A stretch of 64,000 nt of DNA from Sacculina carcini (GCA_916048095.2 OU696586.1:8026943-8090942), one strand, 5' to 3'; numbered from the stretch's first letter, positions 46,276 through 58,552 are shown. Numbers and translations: made by a program. Notes: generated by a model not told the origin, from the sequence alone.

Positions 46276-49163
46276 ATCCAGCGTCGCTGATCACACTGAT
46301 GGTCACCGTAAATGGCAGGCGGTGCCGAGCAATGCTGGACACTGGTTGTACTAGGAGCCTAGTATACAAACGTTTATGTGATAGCCGTTTAAGAAGAACT
46401 GATACAACATTGGTAACTATCAGTGGTGACGAGATGGCGTGTGAAGGAGAGTGTCGCGTAGACGTTGAAGTGGACGGTGCAAAAAGAATTGACATCGACG
46501 CCCTGGTGGTGAACCACAGGCCTGTTGGTATGGACGTCGTACTTGGATTGGACTGCGTGAAAGCGTTGGGGGGACTATCGTTGGATGTCGACCTACATCC
46601 CTCCTTTGGACTAGATTCACAGGCATGGTGTGTCAGCCGCACAGAGGACGCTATGGCGGTGGCGGAAACCCAATGTCTCTCGATAGAGCACAGCGATTTC
46701 TCTGCCACATACGATAAAGAGGGAAATTTTTGGAGCGTCAAATGGAAATGGGCCACTCAACCAGAGATTCTGACTAATCAGACGGCTGAATACAACATTC
46801 CTCACAACCTTCGGGAAGCATACAAAGATGAAATTCAGCATTGGATCAGTGAGGGCTGGTTAATAGAGCACGACTCGAAGATCCATGGACCAGCAAAGGG
46901 ACTTATACCACTGATGGTGGTAAATCAGAAAAACAAGTCCAAAGTTCGCCCAGTTATGGACTTTCGTCAACTCAACCACTATATCGAGCTGCACACTGCA
47001 GAAGCTGATGTTTGCCATCAAAAGTTGCGGGATTGGCGAAGAAAAGGTGACAAAATTGCACTACTGGATTTGAGAAAGGCATACCTTCAGATACATGTTG
47101 ACCCCGAGCTCTGGAGTTATCAAACGGTGATTGTACAAGGGAAGAGATACTGTTTGACACGCCTCGGATTTGGACTCAGTGTTGCACCAATGATTATGAA
47201 GGTTATTGTCGAGTATGTGCTGGCTCAAGACGACGTAATCCAGGGTTCAGCTTCGTCGTATATTGACGACATCATTGTGGACGAGTCGGGAGTAACTGCG
47301 GAAAAGGTGAGCGAACATTTTAATCAGTTTGGCCTGGTGTGCAAGGCGGCCTCGCGGGCCAATCCGACTTGTCGCGTATTGGGGTTGAGTCTTCAACGCG
47401 ACAATGGCAAGTTGTCATGGACAAGAGACAACATCATAGAAGAGTCAAGAGGCCCGATAACTCGGAGGAAAGTTTTCAGTTTCTGCGGGCAGGTGATTGG
47501 GCACCTACCAGTGGGAGGATGGATGCGAGTCGCGGCTTCATTTGTAAAGAGACTGGCAAATGAATCAAGTCAAGGTTGGGATGACGAGATTGTGGATCAG
47601 AGATGTTTGAGTGTATTGAAACAGTTTGCAGATAGAGTTAAGAACGAAGACGCTGCGAGAGGAACGTGGAGTGTGAAAGGAAACCAGATGAATGTTTGGG
47701 TAGATGCAAGCCAGTTGGCGCTGGGGGTGGTGCTTGAAATAAACGGCGACGTGGTAGAGGACGCATGTTGGCTACGAAAGGACAGTCAGCATATTAACAT
47801 GGCGGAAATGGATGCTGCTCTAAAAGGGCTGAATTTGGCTGCAGCGTGGAATATGAAAAATATAACAGTAAAAACCGATTCGTTCACTGTTTTTCGATGG
47901 ATGAAAGATGTGCTTACCGGAGCCGTAAGGGTAAAAACCAAGGCTATTGGAGAATTATTGATTAGGAGACGACTCGAAACTCTCAAATGTGTGAGGGAGG
48001 AGCTAGGACTGGCAATAGAAGTTGTCCACGTACCATCGAAAGAAAACATCGCCGATGTTTTGACCCGAGTGCCTCTCAGGTGGTTGAATGCTTCAGAGGA
48101 ATCGAATGTGTGTTGCAGCGGCACTCCACGGGAGAGCATGAGTGAGGCAGAGATGAAAGAGGTGCATCAGCTGGCAGGACATCCGGGAGTACGGAGAACG
48201 CTGTACTTTGCCAAAAGGAGGAACCGCTTCGCGACAAGAAGACTAGCACACAATGTAGTGACATCATGCGACTCGTGCCGTTCTATTGACCCCGCCCCTG
48301 TGAAGTGGGAGCGAGGCAGCCTGACTGTGAAAACCGTTTGGCAGCGACTGGCAATGGACGTCACTCACTACCGCGGGACATCGTATTTGTCTATTATTGA
48401 TTGCGGTCCATCGCGTTATGCAATTTGGAGAGCGTTGTGGCGAGAGGACTCCAAGCATATAGTAGATCAATTGCAAGAAGTATTCTTGGAACGAGGAGCG
48501 CCACGAGAAGTGCTGCTTGACAACGGAACAGCATTTTGCAGTCGGGAATTTCGATGCTTCCTAGCAGGGTGGAAAATCAACCCCATGTATCGTTGTGCCT
48601 ACGAGCCACACGGTAATGGTGTCATTGAGAGGTGCCACCGGTCGGTAAAGGTCATTGCAGCTCGGTGTGGCTGCTCGGTTCAAGAAGCCGTCTACCGATA
48701 CAACGTGTCACCGCTTGACGATGTGAATGAATTTTCAGCTCCAATGAATCGTCTCTACAAATATGTTGTAGGTGTCCGCGGAATTGATCCAGAAGCAGCA
48801 CAAGTGACGAGACCCATTAGAGGTCCAGGAGCGTATCGGCCGGGTCAAAGAGTGTGGGTGAGGAGACCTGGCACACGATGTGATAGATTGTCTGCGCGTG
48901 GTGTGGTTACTTCCAACATATCTGAACAGGCGGTGGAAGTCAACGGAGTACCGTACCACTACAAGGATATTAGACCGAGGGGCGAGTCGGAAGAAATGAA
49001 GACAACACTGCATCAGAGCGCAGTTGACTCAACTGATGAGGTTCCTATGACTCTGCGGTTTCAACATGAAGTTCCGGAAGAAGTGGCCCAAAGCCAGCAA
49101 GCGGAACTTAGAAGGAGTGAAAGAATCAGACGAAGGAGAGAGTGCCAACTATGTGATTCTTGA
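46224..49163 (+). CDS. pol: Gypsy B Pol: protease, RT, RNase H, integrase
   Basis: Pol processes the polyprotein, copies the RNA and integrates the cDNA. The frame is open from upstream of 46,218 and is probably entered by -1 frameshifting at 46,224. Domains in order: aspartic protease (MLDTGCTRS, Asp near residue 40); RT (VRPVMDFRQLNHYIE, LDLRKAYLQIHV, RLGFGLSVAP, SYIDDIIVD with YIDD at 47,259-47,270); RNase H (VWVDASQLALGVV); integrase zinc finger (HQLAGHPG, CDSCRSIDP) and DDE-type core (AMDVTHYRG, LLDNGTAF, GVIERCHRS). About 980 codons without interruption. A purine-rich tract and the 3' LTR follow the stop within 15 nt. Confidence 0.9.
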   Translation, partial: FKCQRRGGLDASLFSAVNPASLITLMVTVNGRRCRAMLDTGCTRSLVYKRLCDSRLRRTDTTLVTISGDEMACEGECRVDVEVDGAKRIDIDALVVNHRPVGMDVVLGLDCVKALGGLSLDVDLHPSFGLDSQAWCVSRTEDAMAVAETQCLSIEHSDFSATYDKEGNFWSVKWKWATQPEILTNQTAEYNIPHNLREAYKDEIQHWISEGWLIEHDSKIHGPAKGLIPLMVVNQKNKSKVRPVMDFRQLNHYIELHTAEADVCHQKLRDWRRKGDKIALLDLRKAYLQIHVDPELWSYQTVIVQGKRYCLTRLGFGLSVAPMIMKVIVEYVLAQDDVIQGSASSYIDDIIVDESGVTAEKVSEHFNQFGLVCKAASRANPTCRVLGLSLQRDNGKLSWTRDNIIEESRGPITRRKVFSFCGQVIGHLPVGGWMRVAASFVKRLANESSQGWDDEIVDQRCLSVLKQFADRVKNEDAARGTWSVKGNQMNVWVDASQLALGVVLEINGDVVEDACWLRKDSQHINMAEMDAALKGLNLAAAWNMKNITVKTDSFTVFRWMKDVLTGAVRVKTKAIGELLIRRRLETLKCVREELGLAIEVVHVPSKENIADVLTRVPLRWLNASEESNVCCSGTPRESMSEAEMKEVHQLAGHPGVRRTLYFAKRRNRFATRRLAHNVVTSCDSCRSIDPAPVKWERGSLTVKTVWQRLAMDVTHYRGTSYLSIIDCGPSRYAIWRALWREDSKHIVDQLQEVFLERGAPREVLLDNGTAFCSREFRCFLAGWKINPMYRCAYEPHGNGVIERCHRSVKVIAARCGCSVQEAVYRYNVSPLDDVNEFSAPMNRLYKYVVGVRGIDPEAAQVTRPIRGPGAYRPGQRVWVRRPGTRCDRLSARGVVTSNISEQAVEVNGVPYHYKDIRPRGESEEMKTTLHQSAVDSTDEVPMTLRFQHEVPEEVAQSQQAELRRSERIRRRRECQLCDS

Positions 49164-49177
49164 GAATCAGAGGGAGG

Positions 49178-49736
49178 TGTAGTTCTGTATGCGTGTGCGT
49201 GCATTTGTGTGTGAGTGTGAGCGTGTGCGTATGTATGTATGTATGTGTGTGTGTGTGCTTGTGTGTAGTTCTGTATTGGCGTGTGCGTGCATTTGTGTGT
49301 GAGTGTGAGCGTGTGCGTATGTATGTATGTATGTATGTGTGTGTGCTTGTGCGTATGTTCTAGTGTAGTGAGTGTCAAGGGCATAAGCGGAGCTAGTGTA
49401 GTGATGATTGAAAGCTGTAGTGTAAGCTGATGCGCGTGTGTGCGTATACAGTGGTGCGTTGTTGCGCTTATGAGCTTTACAGTTGGGAGTTCAGCTATGA
49501 AGTTGTTGGTAAGAAGGGCAGTGCCATACGAGGAGTGGTTGTGTGTGTTGTGAGCTGTGGTGGTACAGGAATTGTGTTAGTGCGCGGTTGAGTTGTTCTC
49601 GTGGCGTTCTGTGTATTCTTCTTGGTTGCTTTTTTGCTCGTCATTCTCATCTCTACGGCCTTGTTTCATCTTCATCTTTAATACATCGTGCAATCTTCCG
49701 TTTGTTATTGGGTGAAGACATGGAGCACAAGTTACA
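49178..49736 (+). repeat. Gypsy B 3' LTR
   Basis: Same 559 bp as the 5' LTR. It therefore repeats the gag start codon and first codons, giving a meaningless read-through frame into the adjacent repeat. Confidence 0.9.
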
Positions 49737-50488
49737 ATATATAAAAGAGATCCTCTGTCTGTGTGTCTGTCTGTCTGTCTGTTTGTCTGTCCCACCATCC
49801 TTGGTCCATTTTCAGCAAGCTGCTACTCGGTAACCACTTGGTGTACCCGCCAACAATTTATACCATTACGTTGGAAATTTTTGTTGTCTACACGATAGGA
49901 TAAAATGTTTAATTTTAAAAATAAAACCAAAAAAAGTTATCGCGGTGAAAAGACAAAATGAACCCTGAAAAGTGCGAAAATTTTGGTTAATATTCCTGCA
50001 TATACTCCTCATAAACCAGAAATGATACAGCCAAACAGATTATACCACTATGTAGAGAATATACTGTTATACTCGGTAGGATATAATTCATATCCAAAAA
50101 TTAAATTTAAAATATGTAAAAATGACAAAACTTCAGTCTACATTCAAAATTATATTTAAGCTCGACGCGTCCGATTTTCTGTACTTTTTTCTCTATTTCT
50201 CAGCAACTAACTATGACACATCTAAATAAATATTACCATCATGCTGGGAATTTTGTTTTCTACAGCACGGTATAATTTTTAATTTTCCAAAGTGTATTAA
50301 AAAAATGTTACGGCGGCGTGAAGTCAAAATGACAAAGTCAAAAATGCATAATTAGCACTGAAAAACGCGAATATTTTGGTCAATATTCCCCTATCTATTC
50401 CTCATAAACCAGCAGAGTTACAGCTATAAAAAGTATACTATTGTGTAGAGAATTTTGTGTTCTACAAGAAATATTCTAATTTATACCC
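49737..50488 (+). mobile_element. Long (L) copy 8, 5' part (split by BEL)
   Basis: Starts ataaaagagatcctctgtct with (GTCT)n at about 49,757-49,790, then diverged units, up to atttataccc where BEL is inserted. Confidence 0.8.
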
Positions 50489-50959
50489 TATTACGACCAG
50501 AGGGCGCAAGTGACACCAGAGGTTTGGCACGCGTTGTATTCACTGTTTCATGCACTCATAGGGGTAGCAATGGGTACCAACGGTAAAAAACGGTACAAAG
50601 CGATTATAAACGGTCCAAAACTTCTGGCGTTCTCAGGTTCTTAGGTTCACAGGTGCAAAAGAAATTCAATGGTGTAGACGCAAAATTCAACCAACACAAC
50701 GTGTTCAGGGTTTCGCAAAAGCGATGCAATTGCGGCGCAATTAAGCTCTCTCAAGGAAGAAAATAAAGCTATAACGAAATTCTGCCATACAAGTTAATCT
50801 AACATTTAATACGTAATAATCCAAATAGCGCACAAACACAAAAATATTGAACACCGATATGTTCAATAAAGTCGCAAAAAACTTAAGCAAACTGATAACA
50901 ATAGATGTCGCTTTACATTGGTACGTGGGTACCCTCACAGCGACCCGTTGGGCGTTACA
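50489..50959 (-). repeat. BEL 3' LTR
   Basis: 471 bp, matching 56,776-57,246. The adjacent internal TTGGGGCC-type run (minus strand) may serve as polypurine tract. Confidence 0.88.
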
Positions 50960-51222
50960 GCGGCCCCAATGGCTCGATCAGAGGCATTCAATCAAGCACG
51001 TAGTGTAACGCACAACGACAAGGTACAATATTAAGAGATATTTACGAAACACGGTACAGACATAATCAATACATACACCGGCTCACTGGATGGATTCTAG
51101 GTTTGCTTAACACCCACCCCATTCGAACTCTCATGTGCCCCCTCTAGCAAGCAAATCCGTGTCACGGGTCTCTCATAAGAGCCTGTGGTGGTTCTCAGTC
51201 TCACAGAGCGGACTAAGCCATC

Positions 51223-52070
51223 TTATCCCTTCTGTACTTCTTCAATTAGCCCGAGAGGCCAATGATTTCTGGGCGAGTTGCTATCAACTAATAGCACGAG
51301 ATCTCCAATACTAACGTTCGGTCTCTGGGAAACCCACTTCGTACGACGCTGTAGCTCAGGCAAATATTCACGTAGCCACCTGCGCCAAAACAGATCAGCC
51401 AAGTACTGCACCTGCCTCCATCGACGACGGTACATATCAGTGCACTCAAATACACCTGGTGGTATTGCTGGACCTGCTTTCAGCATTAAAATGTGGTTCG
51501 GTGTCAAAGGTCTTTCATCAGTGGTGTCATCAGATAGTTTGGTGAGTGGGCGGCCATTGATTATACCTTCTACTACCGTAATGAAGGTTAACAAAGTTTC
51601 GTCATCCATTTGTTGCTGCTTCGTGACGCCCATCAAGACCGCGCGCACAGTCCGGATCTGTCTTTCCCAAACGCCGCCTTGATGCGATGCACTAGGAGGG
51701 ATGAATTTCCAATCGATTCTCCTTTGAAGGAGATGCTCATGTATTTTCTGATGGTTCCAATCCTTCACGGCACGCTGTAGTTCCAAATGTGCTCCGACGA
51801 AGTTGGTGCCGTTGTCGGACACGATCTGCCGAGGCTCTCCTCTCCTCGCCACAAACCTCATCAAAGCATTGATGAAGCTATCAGTGTCTAGGCTGTGTGA
51901 AACTTCCAGGTGCACTGCTCTCGTGGCCATACACGAAAATATGCACCCGTATCTCCTCACTTCCGAGCGAGCACGTTTGACCAAGAATGGACCAAAGTAG
52001 TCCACTCCAACATGACTGAACGGTGGTTCAAAGGGAGTTGTCCTGATACGTGGAAGCTCAGCCATCTTCT
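51223..52070 (-). pseudogene. pol: BEL integrase core and C-terminus, in a shifted frame
   Basis: About 280 codons: HVGVDYFGPFLVKR (first catalytic Asp), IVSDNGTNFVGA (second), PPSASHQGGVWERQIRTV (catalytic Glu), then NGRPLT and LTPNHIL blocks typical of Pao integrases, ending after VSIGDLVLLVDSN. It is separated from the upstream pol frame by an apparent 1-base deletion near 52,070. Confidence 0.88.
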
Positions 52071-55000
52071 GGTGTCAGGCCTCCTACGAATTTGTCTACA
52101 AACGATACATCCATTTACAAGTTTCTTCACCTGCTTACGCCCTTTCACAATCCAAAAAATTGCTCTCGTCTCGGCCAATGTACGTTCTACTCCTCCGTGA
52201 CCAACCTTAACATGGAAGTGGTTAATAATTACATCAGAAACGTGATGACCATATGGAAGAATAACGGGTTGTCTACACATACTACCCTTGCTCAATCTTC
52301 CCCTAACAACAAGCACCCCAGCTTCATTAGCTACAGGGTCTAGATTCTTGATATGTGACAACTGTACACTAGTGGACTGCACGTACTTAGTCACTTCAGC
52401 CTCTGCTTGTTCCATCTCGAAAGTCTTGATTCGACCCACAGGTATCTCTTTCTTCCGCAGCAGCTGCCGTAGTCGAAGCAGCCATGCCACCGCTTTTTTC
52501 ATCTTGTGCCAAGAGGAAAAATACTCCAACAAAGTACTGGTGTAGTCTTCGTGAGCTCTAGTTGCATATATCTTGGGTTCTGGTTTCACCTCTGCCACTG
52601 CTTCCAACTGACTGCAGTTGAACTCTGGCTGCTTGGGCCACGAGTGTCTGCCCAATCGAAGAAATTCTGGGCCGTTAAGCCAGCGCTTATTGCTTACAAA
52701 GTCGCGTGCACTCATGCCTCTCGAAGCGTCATCTCCAGGGTTCTCCAACGTTGGAAAATATTTCCATTGACTGTGATCAGTGTGTTCAGTGATCTTTGCC
52801 ACCCTATTTGCCACATATGTCTGATACCTCCGGTGAGGAGTCTGTAAGTACCACAACACAATACAACTGTCTGTCCAAAATACGGAATCACCGATGGGAG
52901 TACCAAGCTCTGCTCTCAAAATTTTGTCTAGGTGAATTGCCTCTAACGCGCCAGCGAGCTCCAAGCGAGGAATTGTCGTGCCCCTCAGAGGCGCCAGTCG
53001 AGACTTGGCCATCAACAGTCTCACTGAGATCAATCCGTCGGTCCCACTTACTCTTAAGTAAGCCACACAACCGTAGGCATACTCCGAAGCGTCGCTGAAA
53101 TGGTGCAGTTCTACTAAAGACCTTGTGTCCGCCTTTATATTAGCAAGAACATTTCTAGGGATACTCATCTTTCCAATGAAGCAGCGATCTTCCAACCATC
53201 GCCGCCATTGACTTGCAACATTGTCCGCCAGTGGCTCGTCCCAATGTTTCTCCATTCTGCACAAATGCTGGAATATTCTACGAGCGTTGAGGATAAATGG
53301 GCTCACGAGTCCCAAAGGATCGTACAGAGTGCTGAGCATACTCAACACGCCTCGTTTGGTATCTGGCTTACTCTTGATCTGTATATCAAATGTGAGGCAG
53401 TCTTCATTCAGCTCCCACAACATGCCAAGGGATCTTTCAGTGGGTAGTTGGTTCAACTCAACGTCGACCAAACTCAATGATTCGCCCCATTCAGAGCGGG
53501 GAAAGCTCTCCAACAGGTCTTGCGAGTTCGAAACTAACTTCGTCAGCCGGAAACCCCTCTTCGACAAGATGTCCTTCAGTCCCACGGCAATACCAACAGC
53601 GGTAGTGTCTTCCTCTGTTGCCTTTAAGCAATCATCGACGTAGAAGTTTGTGAGCAATGAGTTTCTCACTTCAGCCGATGACTCATGCTCGAATTCCCTT
53701 ACCACATGCCGCATAGCAAAATTGGCGCAATATGGGCTCCAAACACCGCCAAATGGGTGTGAAGTCATTCTATAGTGCTCAACCCGGGCACCAAGGTCGT
53801 CATTTCCAAACCATAGAAAACGGAGAACGTCACAGTCACCTTTGTGCACCTTAACTTGGTGGAACATTGATTCTACGTCAGCCTTGAATGCCACTTCTCC
53901 TTCTCTGAAGCGCAAGAGCACGCCGATGAGGTTGTTACCAAGAACAGGTCCTTGTAGCACATGATCGTTTAATGATGACCCACAGAACTTTGCTGCGCAG
54001 TCGAATACTAAGCTAGTTTTTTCGGGTTTTCGAGTATTATACACCGGATGGTGGGGTAGATAATACACCTTACCGTCTGATCGTGCAATTTCCTCTTGTG
54101 GAACTTTCTCAGCATATTCATTGGTGAGCAGCTTCTGAATTTCTTCACTATATGCTGTCTTAAGTGAGTCGTCCTTCTCCAATCGTTTGCGCAACGACAT
54201 TAATCGATTCTCTGCCATTCGAAAGTTGTTTTTCAACTGAGGATTTGGTCTTTTAAATGGGATTCCCAGAGAATAGCGCCCATTGTCAATTTGCATACCA
54301 GATTCCCAGAATGACAAAGTCTTCACGTCTTCAGGAGACATGCACTCAGTTTCGCAGTTGATACCTTCTAGGTCCCACAGATTTTTCAACACCGGTTCAG
54401 AGGTTCGTGTGAAGTATGAGACACTAGTCGTTGATCTGGGTAGTCCTACTGGTCCGTTTATCACCCAGCCCAGCGCTGTGTGTATAGCAAATGGCTCTTC
54501 TGGGTTTCCTTTCCTGACCTGGTCAGGTATGAGTAGGTCGGAGCAATCCTGACCAATCAGCACATGAACATTATCCAAATTCAACCTTGGTAACTGCAGG
54601 TTTCTCAAATGAGGCCATCGTTCGACTTCTGTAACACTTGGCATGTTAGATGAATCCAAATTCAAACATGGCCGAACAGCAACTTCTGGGATGGACACTG
54701 GGTCTAGCTCATCATTAATATCAGACACCAACAACGTTACTACACTGGACTGAACTTGCATCCTAGCCTGTGCTATTGTGGTTATCTCCATGTTGACATT
54801 CCTCGAGCTAGCACCTATCTTATCGACAATACCTTGTGAACAGTATGAAGTATCTGTACCTGGGTCCAGTAAAGCATATGTGTCTGCATATTCATCAGAG
54901 CCTGGGCACCTGATTCTCACAGGCACGATTGGCAGTGCCAGTTTGCCACCTTGGCTACAGGAAAAGTTGCTGTTGCTCTGACCACTAGGGTTCTGAAGAT

Positions 55001-55487
55001 TCTGTAGACCAGATGTACTAGGTCCAGAAGCATCGGATTCTCTGGGTTGAAAATGTAGATATCTGCTATGCTTCATACTACAGCCATTGATCCCACATGT
55101 GAAACTTCTGTAACAATCCTTCCCAAGATGACCTGTATTGAAACAATTTGCACACAAGCCCTTCGAACGGATAAGCTGCCACCTATCTTTGATACGATTG
55201 GTCTTAAATTGCGGACACCGAAAAATAGCATGGCCATTATTGCAGCAAGGACATTGACCTGCAGGCTCACTGTGTCTCGAAACTTGCTCTCCAAACTTCA
55301 CAGTGTCTCGAGGAGTTGCACTGGAAGCAAAGCTCCCACGATCCCTCTTCGGATTTTCTTGCGTAGGATTCTTGTACCTCTTGGAAACTAGTGAACCATA
55401 GACTGGGTCTGATGCTTCTTCAGCAGCCCTTTCTATAAACTGAAGCAACTCATGCACGTTGGCACCTCTATCTCTGAAGAACGAATG
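52071..55487 (-). pseudogene. pol: BEL pol: nucleocapsid, protease, RT, RNase H, integrase zinc finger
   Basis: Open from 55,457 to about 52,071. In order: cysteine knuckles (CPCCNNGHAIFRC, CANCFNTGHLGKDC); aspartic protease (ALLDPGTDTSYC); RT (YLPHHPVYNTRKPEKTS, VFDCAAKFCGSSLND, TNFYVDDCLKA with YVDD at 53,631-53,642); RNase H (HHFSDASEYAYGCVAY); integrase HHCC (HVKVGHGGVERTLAE, CIVCRQIRR). The frame is separated from gag by a 1-base shift near 55,487. The same frame runs on out of phase to 51,957 beyond the second break. Confidence 0.9.
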
Positions 55488-56739
55488 TCATTTCATATAC
55501 TCGTAACCACCTAGCTTGCAAATAATGTGGAAGTTTATCAACCAATTTAACCATGATGTCGCCACTGACCAATTGGTCTAGTGAATTCATCGCCTTCAAC
55601 GACTCAACACAACACCTCAAATTATCTGCAAATGCTTGGAGTTCATCACTCCCCTTCACAACAGGCTGATGTGTGATCTTTTTAATCCATGCACAAGTTA
55701 TGCTATAGGTATTACCAAACCGGTCCTGCAGAATTCTAAGAGCCTTAGCATAACCTTCTTCTGCTGGCATATACGTGGTGCATCTGAGAGCGAGTTCTGC
55801 AGGGCCTTGGCAATGCTTTCTCAAACAAGCTAGTTTCTGAGCATCTGGTATTGATAAACAATCGACAGTGTCCATGAAGGATCTGAAAAAAGGCCAGTAT
55901 TCCAATTCATTGCCGGAGAACCTTTGCAGTTCCCCTCTTGGCAACAGCAATGACTCAACCAATGATTTCTGCTGTAATTTTGATATCTCCAACATCTGAG
56001 TCAATGTCTGTGCAATAGAATCAGAAGGTTGAGCTTCACTTTCCACTGCAGAAGGATCCCAAGAAACCCTTGATGTTTTCTCGATACCGGTTCTAGGTGT
56101 ACTCTCTAATCGTACAGACTTAGTGCCTTGCCGCCGCTCAACGTGCTCATTTACCTTCCCAATGTGATTCACCGTGAGTGAGTTCAATTCTTCCTTTAGC
56201 CTTTGGTTCTCTTCCATCATCAACATTCTTTCTTTACTGAACTTCAACTCCATCTGCAGTTGAGCCGTCTTCATCTTCAACATCTTATTTTCTGAAGCTA
56301 AGGCACCAGAATGTTTTTCATATTCTTCGTCTCTCTCACAGACACCTGGATTATCTGATTCTGCATGGTGTGAACTCGTCATTACTTCTGTGACGCTCTT
56401 GGGTTGCACTGAAATTTCATCATCGATCTCTTCCTGCTCCAACCACATTGAAATGGCTGATTGGAAACCCTGAACCTCAGACAGGAACTGTTTCCTCCCA
56501 TTTACAACACACGCAAAAGATTCATGATCATTTGATCCTTCCAGTGAGCTCAACAACTCGTTACATACACAATCATATGTTTTTAACAGTTCATCAATAC
56601 AACCGAGCTTATCTCTAACACACAGTACATTAGATCTATCTTTACATAGTCTATCTATGGTGTTCATACATTTAGTGATACTGCCCTTTGCAGCAGCAAG
56701 CCGTCTTCTGGAACTGGACGTCGCAGGTGCGTCTTCCAT
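55468..56739 (-). pseudogene. gag: BEL gag (Pao-type Gag domain)
   Basis: ATG at 56,739 lies 36 nt inside the 5' LTR edge. The protein starts with a basic, coiled-coil-like half (EENQRLKEELNSL and similar), followed by the Pao Gag domain typical of these elements (LQRFSGNELEYWPFF, KLACLRKHCQGPA, LQDRFGN, VSGDIMVKLVDKLP). BEL elements usually fuse gag and pol in one frame; here the frame stops at 55,468 after a probable single-base insertion near 55,487. Confidence 0.88.
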
Positions 56740-56775
56740 CTGGGTTGTTCTATGATGCAGAGCCTAGTTTTGGAC

Positions 56776-57246
56776 TATTACGCCCAGAGGGCGCAAGTGA
56801 CACCAGAGGTTTGGCACGCGTTGTATTCACTGTTTCATGCACTCATAGGGGTAGCAATGGGTACCAACGGTAAAAAACGGTACAAAGCGATTATAAACGG
56901 TCCAAAACTTCTGGCGTTCTCAGGTTCTTAGGTTCACAGGTGCAAAAGAAATTCAATGGTGTAGACGCAAAATTCAACCAACACAACGTATTCAGGGTTG
57001 CGCAAAAGCGATGCAATTGCGGCGCAATTAAGCTCTCTCAAGGAAGAAAATAAAGCTACAACGAAATTCTGCCATACAAGTTAATCTAACATTTAATACG
57101 TAATAATCCAAATAGCGCACAAACACAAAATTATTAAACACCGATATGTTCAATAAAGTCGCAAAAAACTTAAGCAAACTGATAACAATAGATGTCGCTT
57201 TACATTGGTACGTGGGTACCCGCACAGCGACCCGTTGGGCGATACA
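56776..57246 (-). repeat. BEL 5' LTR
   Basis: 471 bp. On the minus strand it is followed by GTCCAAAACTAGGC, where a primer-binding site would lie; I could not assign a tRNA. Confidence 0.88.
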
Positions 57247-57251
57247 TACCC

Positions 57252-58520
57252 ACAAATGATACCAAAAACGTAAAATTGGCAAAATTCTCAAATACATCCA
57301 AAATTACACTTGAACACCGGGCGACTAAAATTAATTCATTTTTCTACTATTTTTCAGTAACTATTTGTTAAACATAAAAATAAATTATACCATCGTGCTA
57401 GAAATTTTTTTTTCTACAATACGGTATAATTTGTAATTTTCCAAAGTGTATCTGAAGGGAGTTACGGCGGTGTAAAGTCAAAAGGACATATTGCCAATTT
57501 GACAGCTATTATGCGCACTTGCGATTACACATGAATATACTACTGTGTAGATAATTTTGTGTTCTACAAGATAAGCTATAACTTATACCCACAGAAGATA
57601 CAAAAAACGTGTAAAATTGGCAAAATTCTCAAATACATCCAAAATTACACTTGAACACCGGGCGACTAAAATTAATTAATTTTTCTACTATTTATCAGTA
57701 ACTATTTGTTATACATAAAAATAAAGTATACCATCGTGCCAGAAATTTTGTTTTCTACAATACGGTATAATTTTTAATTTTCCAAAGTAAATCTAAAGGA
57801 AGTTACGGCGATGTAAAGTCAAAATGTCATGTTGCCAATTTGACAGCTATTATGCGCACTTGCGATTACACATGAATATACACTGATTTAATTTCACTGA
57901 AGTCCAATCACAATTTATGCACTTGCGATTACACAGGAATATACTACTGTGTAGATAATTTTGTGTTCTACAATATAAGCTATAATTTATACCCACAAAT
58001 GGTACAAAAAACGTGTAAAATTGGCAAAATTATCAAATACATCCAAAATTACACTTTAACACCGGGCGACTAAAATTAATTCATTTTTCTACTATTTCTC
58101 AGTAACTATTTGTTATACATAAAAATAAATTATACCATCGTGCTAAAAATCTTGTTTTCTACAATACGGTATAATTTGTAATTTTCCAAAGGGTATCTGA
58201 AGGAAGTTACGGCGGTGTAAAGTCAAAAGGACATATTGCCAATTTGACAGCTATTATGCGCACTTGCGATTACACAGGAATATACACCGATCAAATTTCA
58301 CTGAAGCCCAATCACAGTTAAGAATGCATCATATTATCTCCAAGCATGGATGGTGTGGTTTTTTTGCGTACAGGTTAATTAATGCTACACTATACTGAAT
58401 AGAAAGTCTTTATTGTCCTCAATATTTACACATCAAATGTTCCGCACGACGGGCGGGTAAAATGCTACTTGGAACAAAGTAAGCTACTGAATTTTACTGT
58501 GTAATTTAATTGGTTTAATT
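57252..58520 (+). mobile_element. Long (L) copy 8, 3' part (after BEL)
   Basis: Resumes at acaaatgatac after the target duplication. It holds three 340-bp units plus a partial one (cgcacttgcgattacac at about 57,515, 57,857, 57,918 and 58,259), then the motif at 58,443, and breaks off in ttgcatacgctt before an S copy. Confidence 0.75.
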
Positions 58521-58552
58521 TCAAGTTGCATACGCTTGATATATAATGATTA

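Larger units (their letters stand above)
44900..49736 (+). mobile_element. Gypsy B: structurally complete Ty3/Gypsy LTR retrotransposon
   Basis: 4837 bp with 559-bp LTRs (44,900-45,458 and 49,178-49,736) that look identical by eye. The LTRs begin TGTAG and end TTACA. ATATA flanks both sides (44,895-44,899, 49,737-49,741) as a target duplication, though this lies in a TA run. Gag and pol are open and a polypurine tract AGAGGGAGG abuts the 3' LTR. The element therefore looks very young and possibly competent. It sits exactly between an S-copy 3' end and an L-copy 5' end. Confidence 0.9.
50489..57246 (-). mobile_element. BEL/Pao-type LTR retrotransposon, full length but frameshifted
   Basis: 6758 bp, minus orientation, with 471-bp LTRs (50,489-50,959 and 56,776-57,246). 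By eye the LTRs differ at about eight positions. TACCC at 50,484-50,488 and 57,247-57,251 is a 5-bp target duplication; joining the flanks restores the L-copy phrase tttatacccacaaatgatac. LTRs read TGTAACGCCC... to ...CGTAATA on the minus strand. Gag to integrase is complete in order but broken twice. Confidence 0.9.

Noticed and set aside
49543-49833. 96-codon frame at the Gypsy B 3' LTR
   Set aside because: It is the LTR-encoded gag start reading into the adjacent L copy; not a gene.
51278-55391. Plus-strand frames of 65-140 codons within BEL
   Set aside because: Antisense shadows of the BEL gag-pol.
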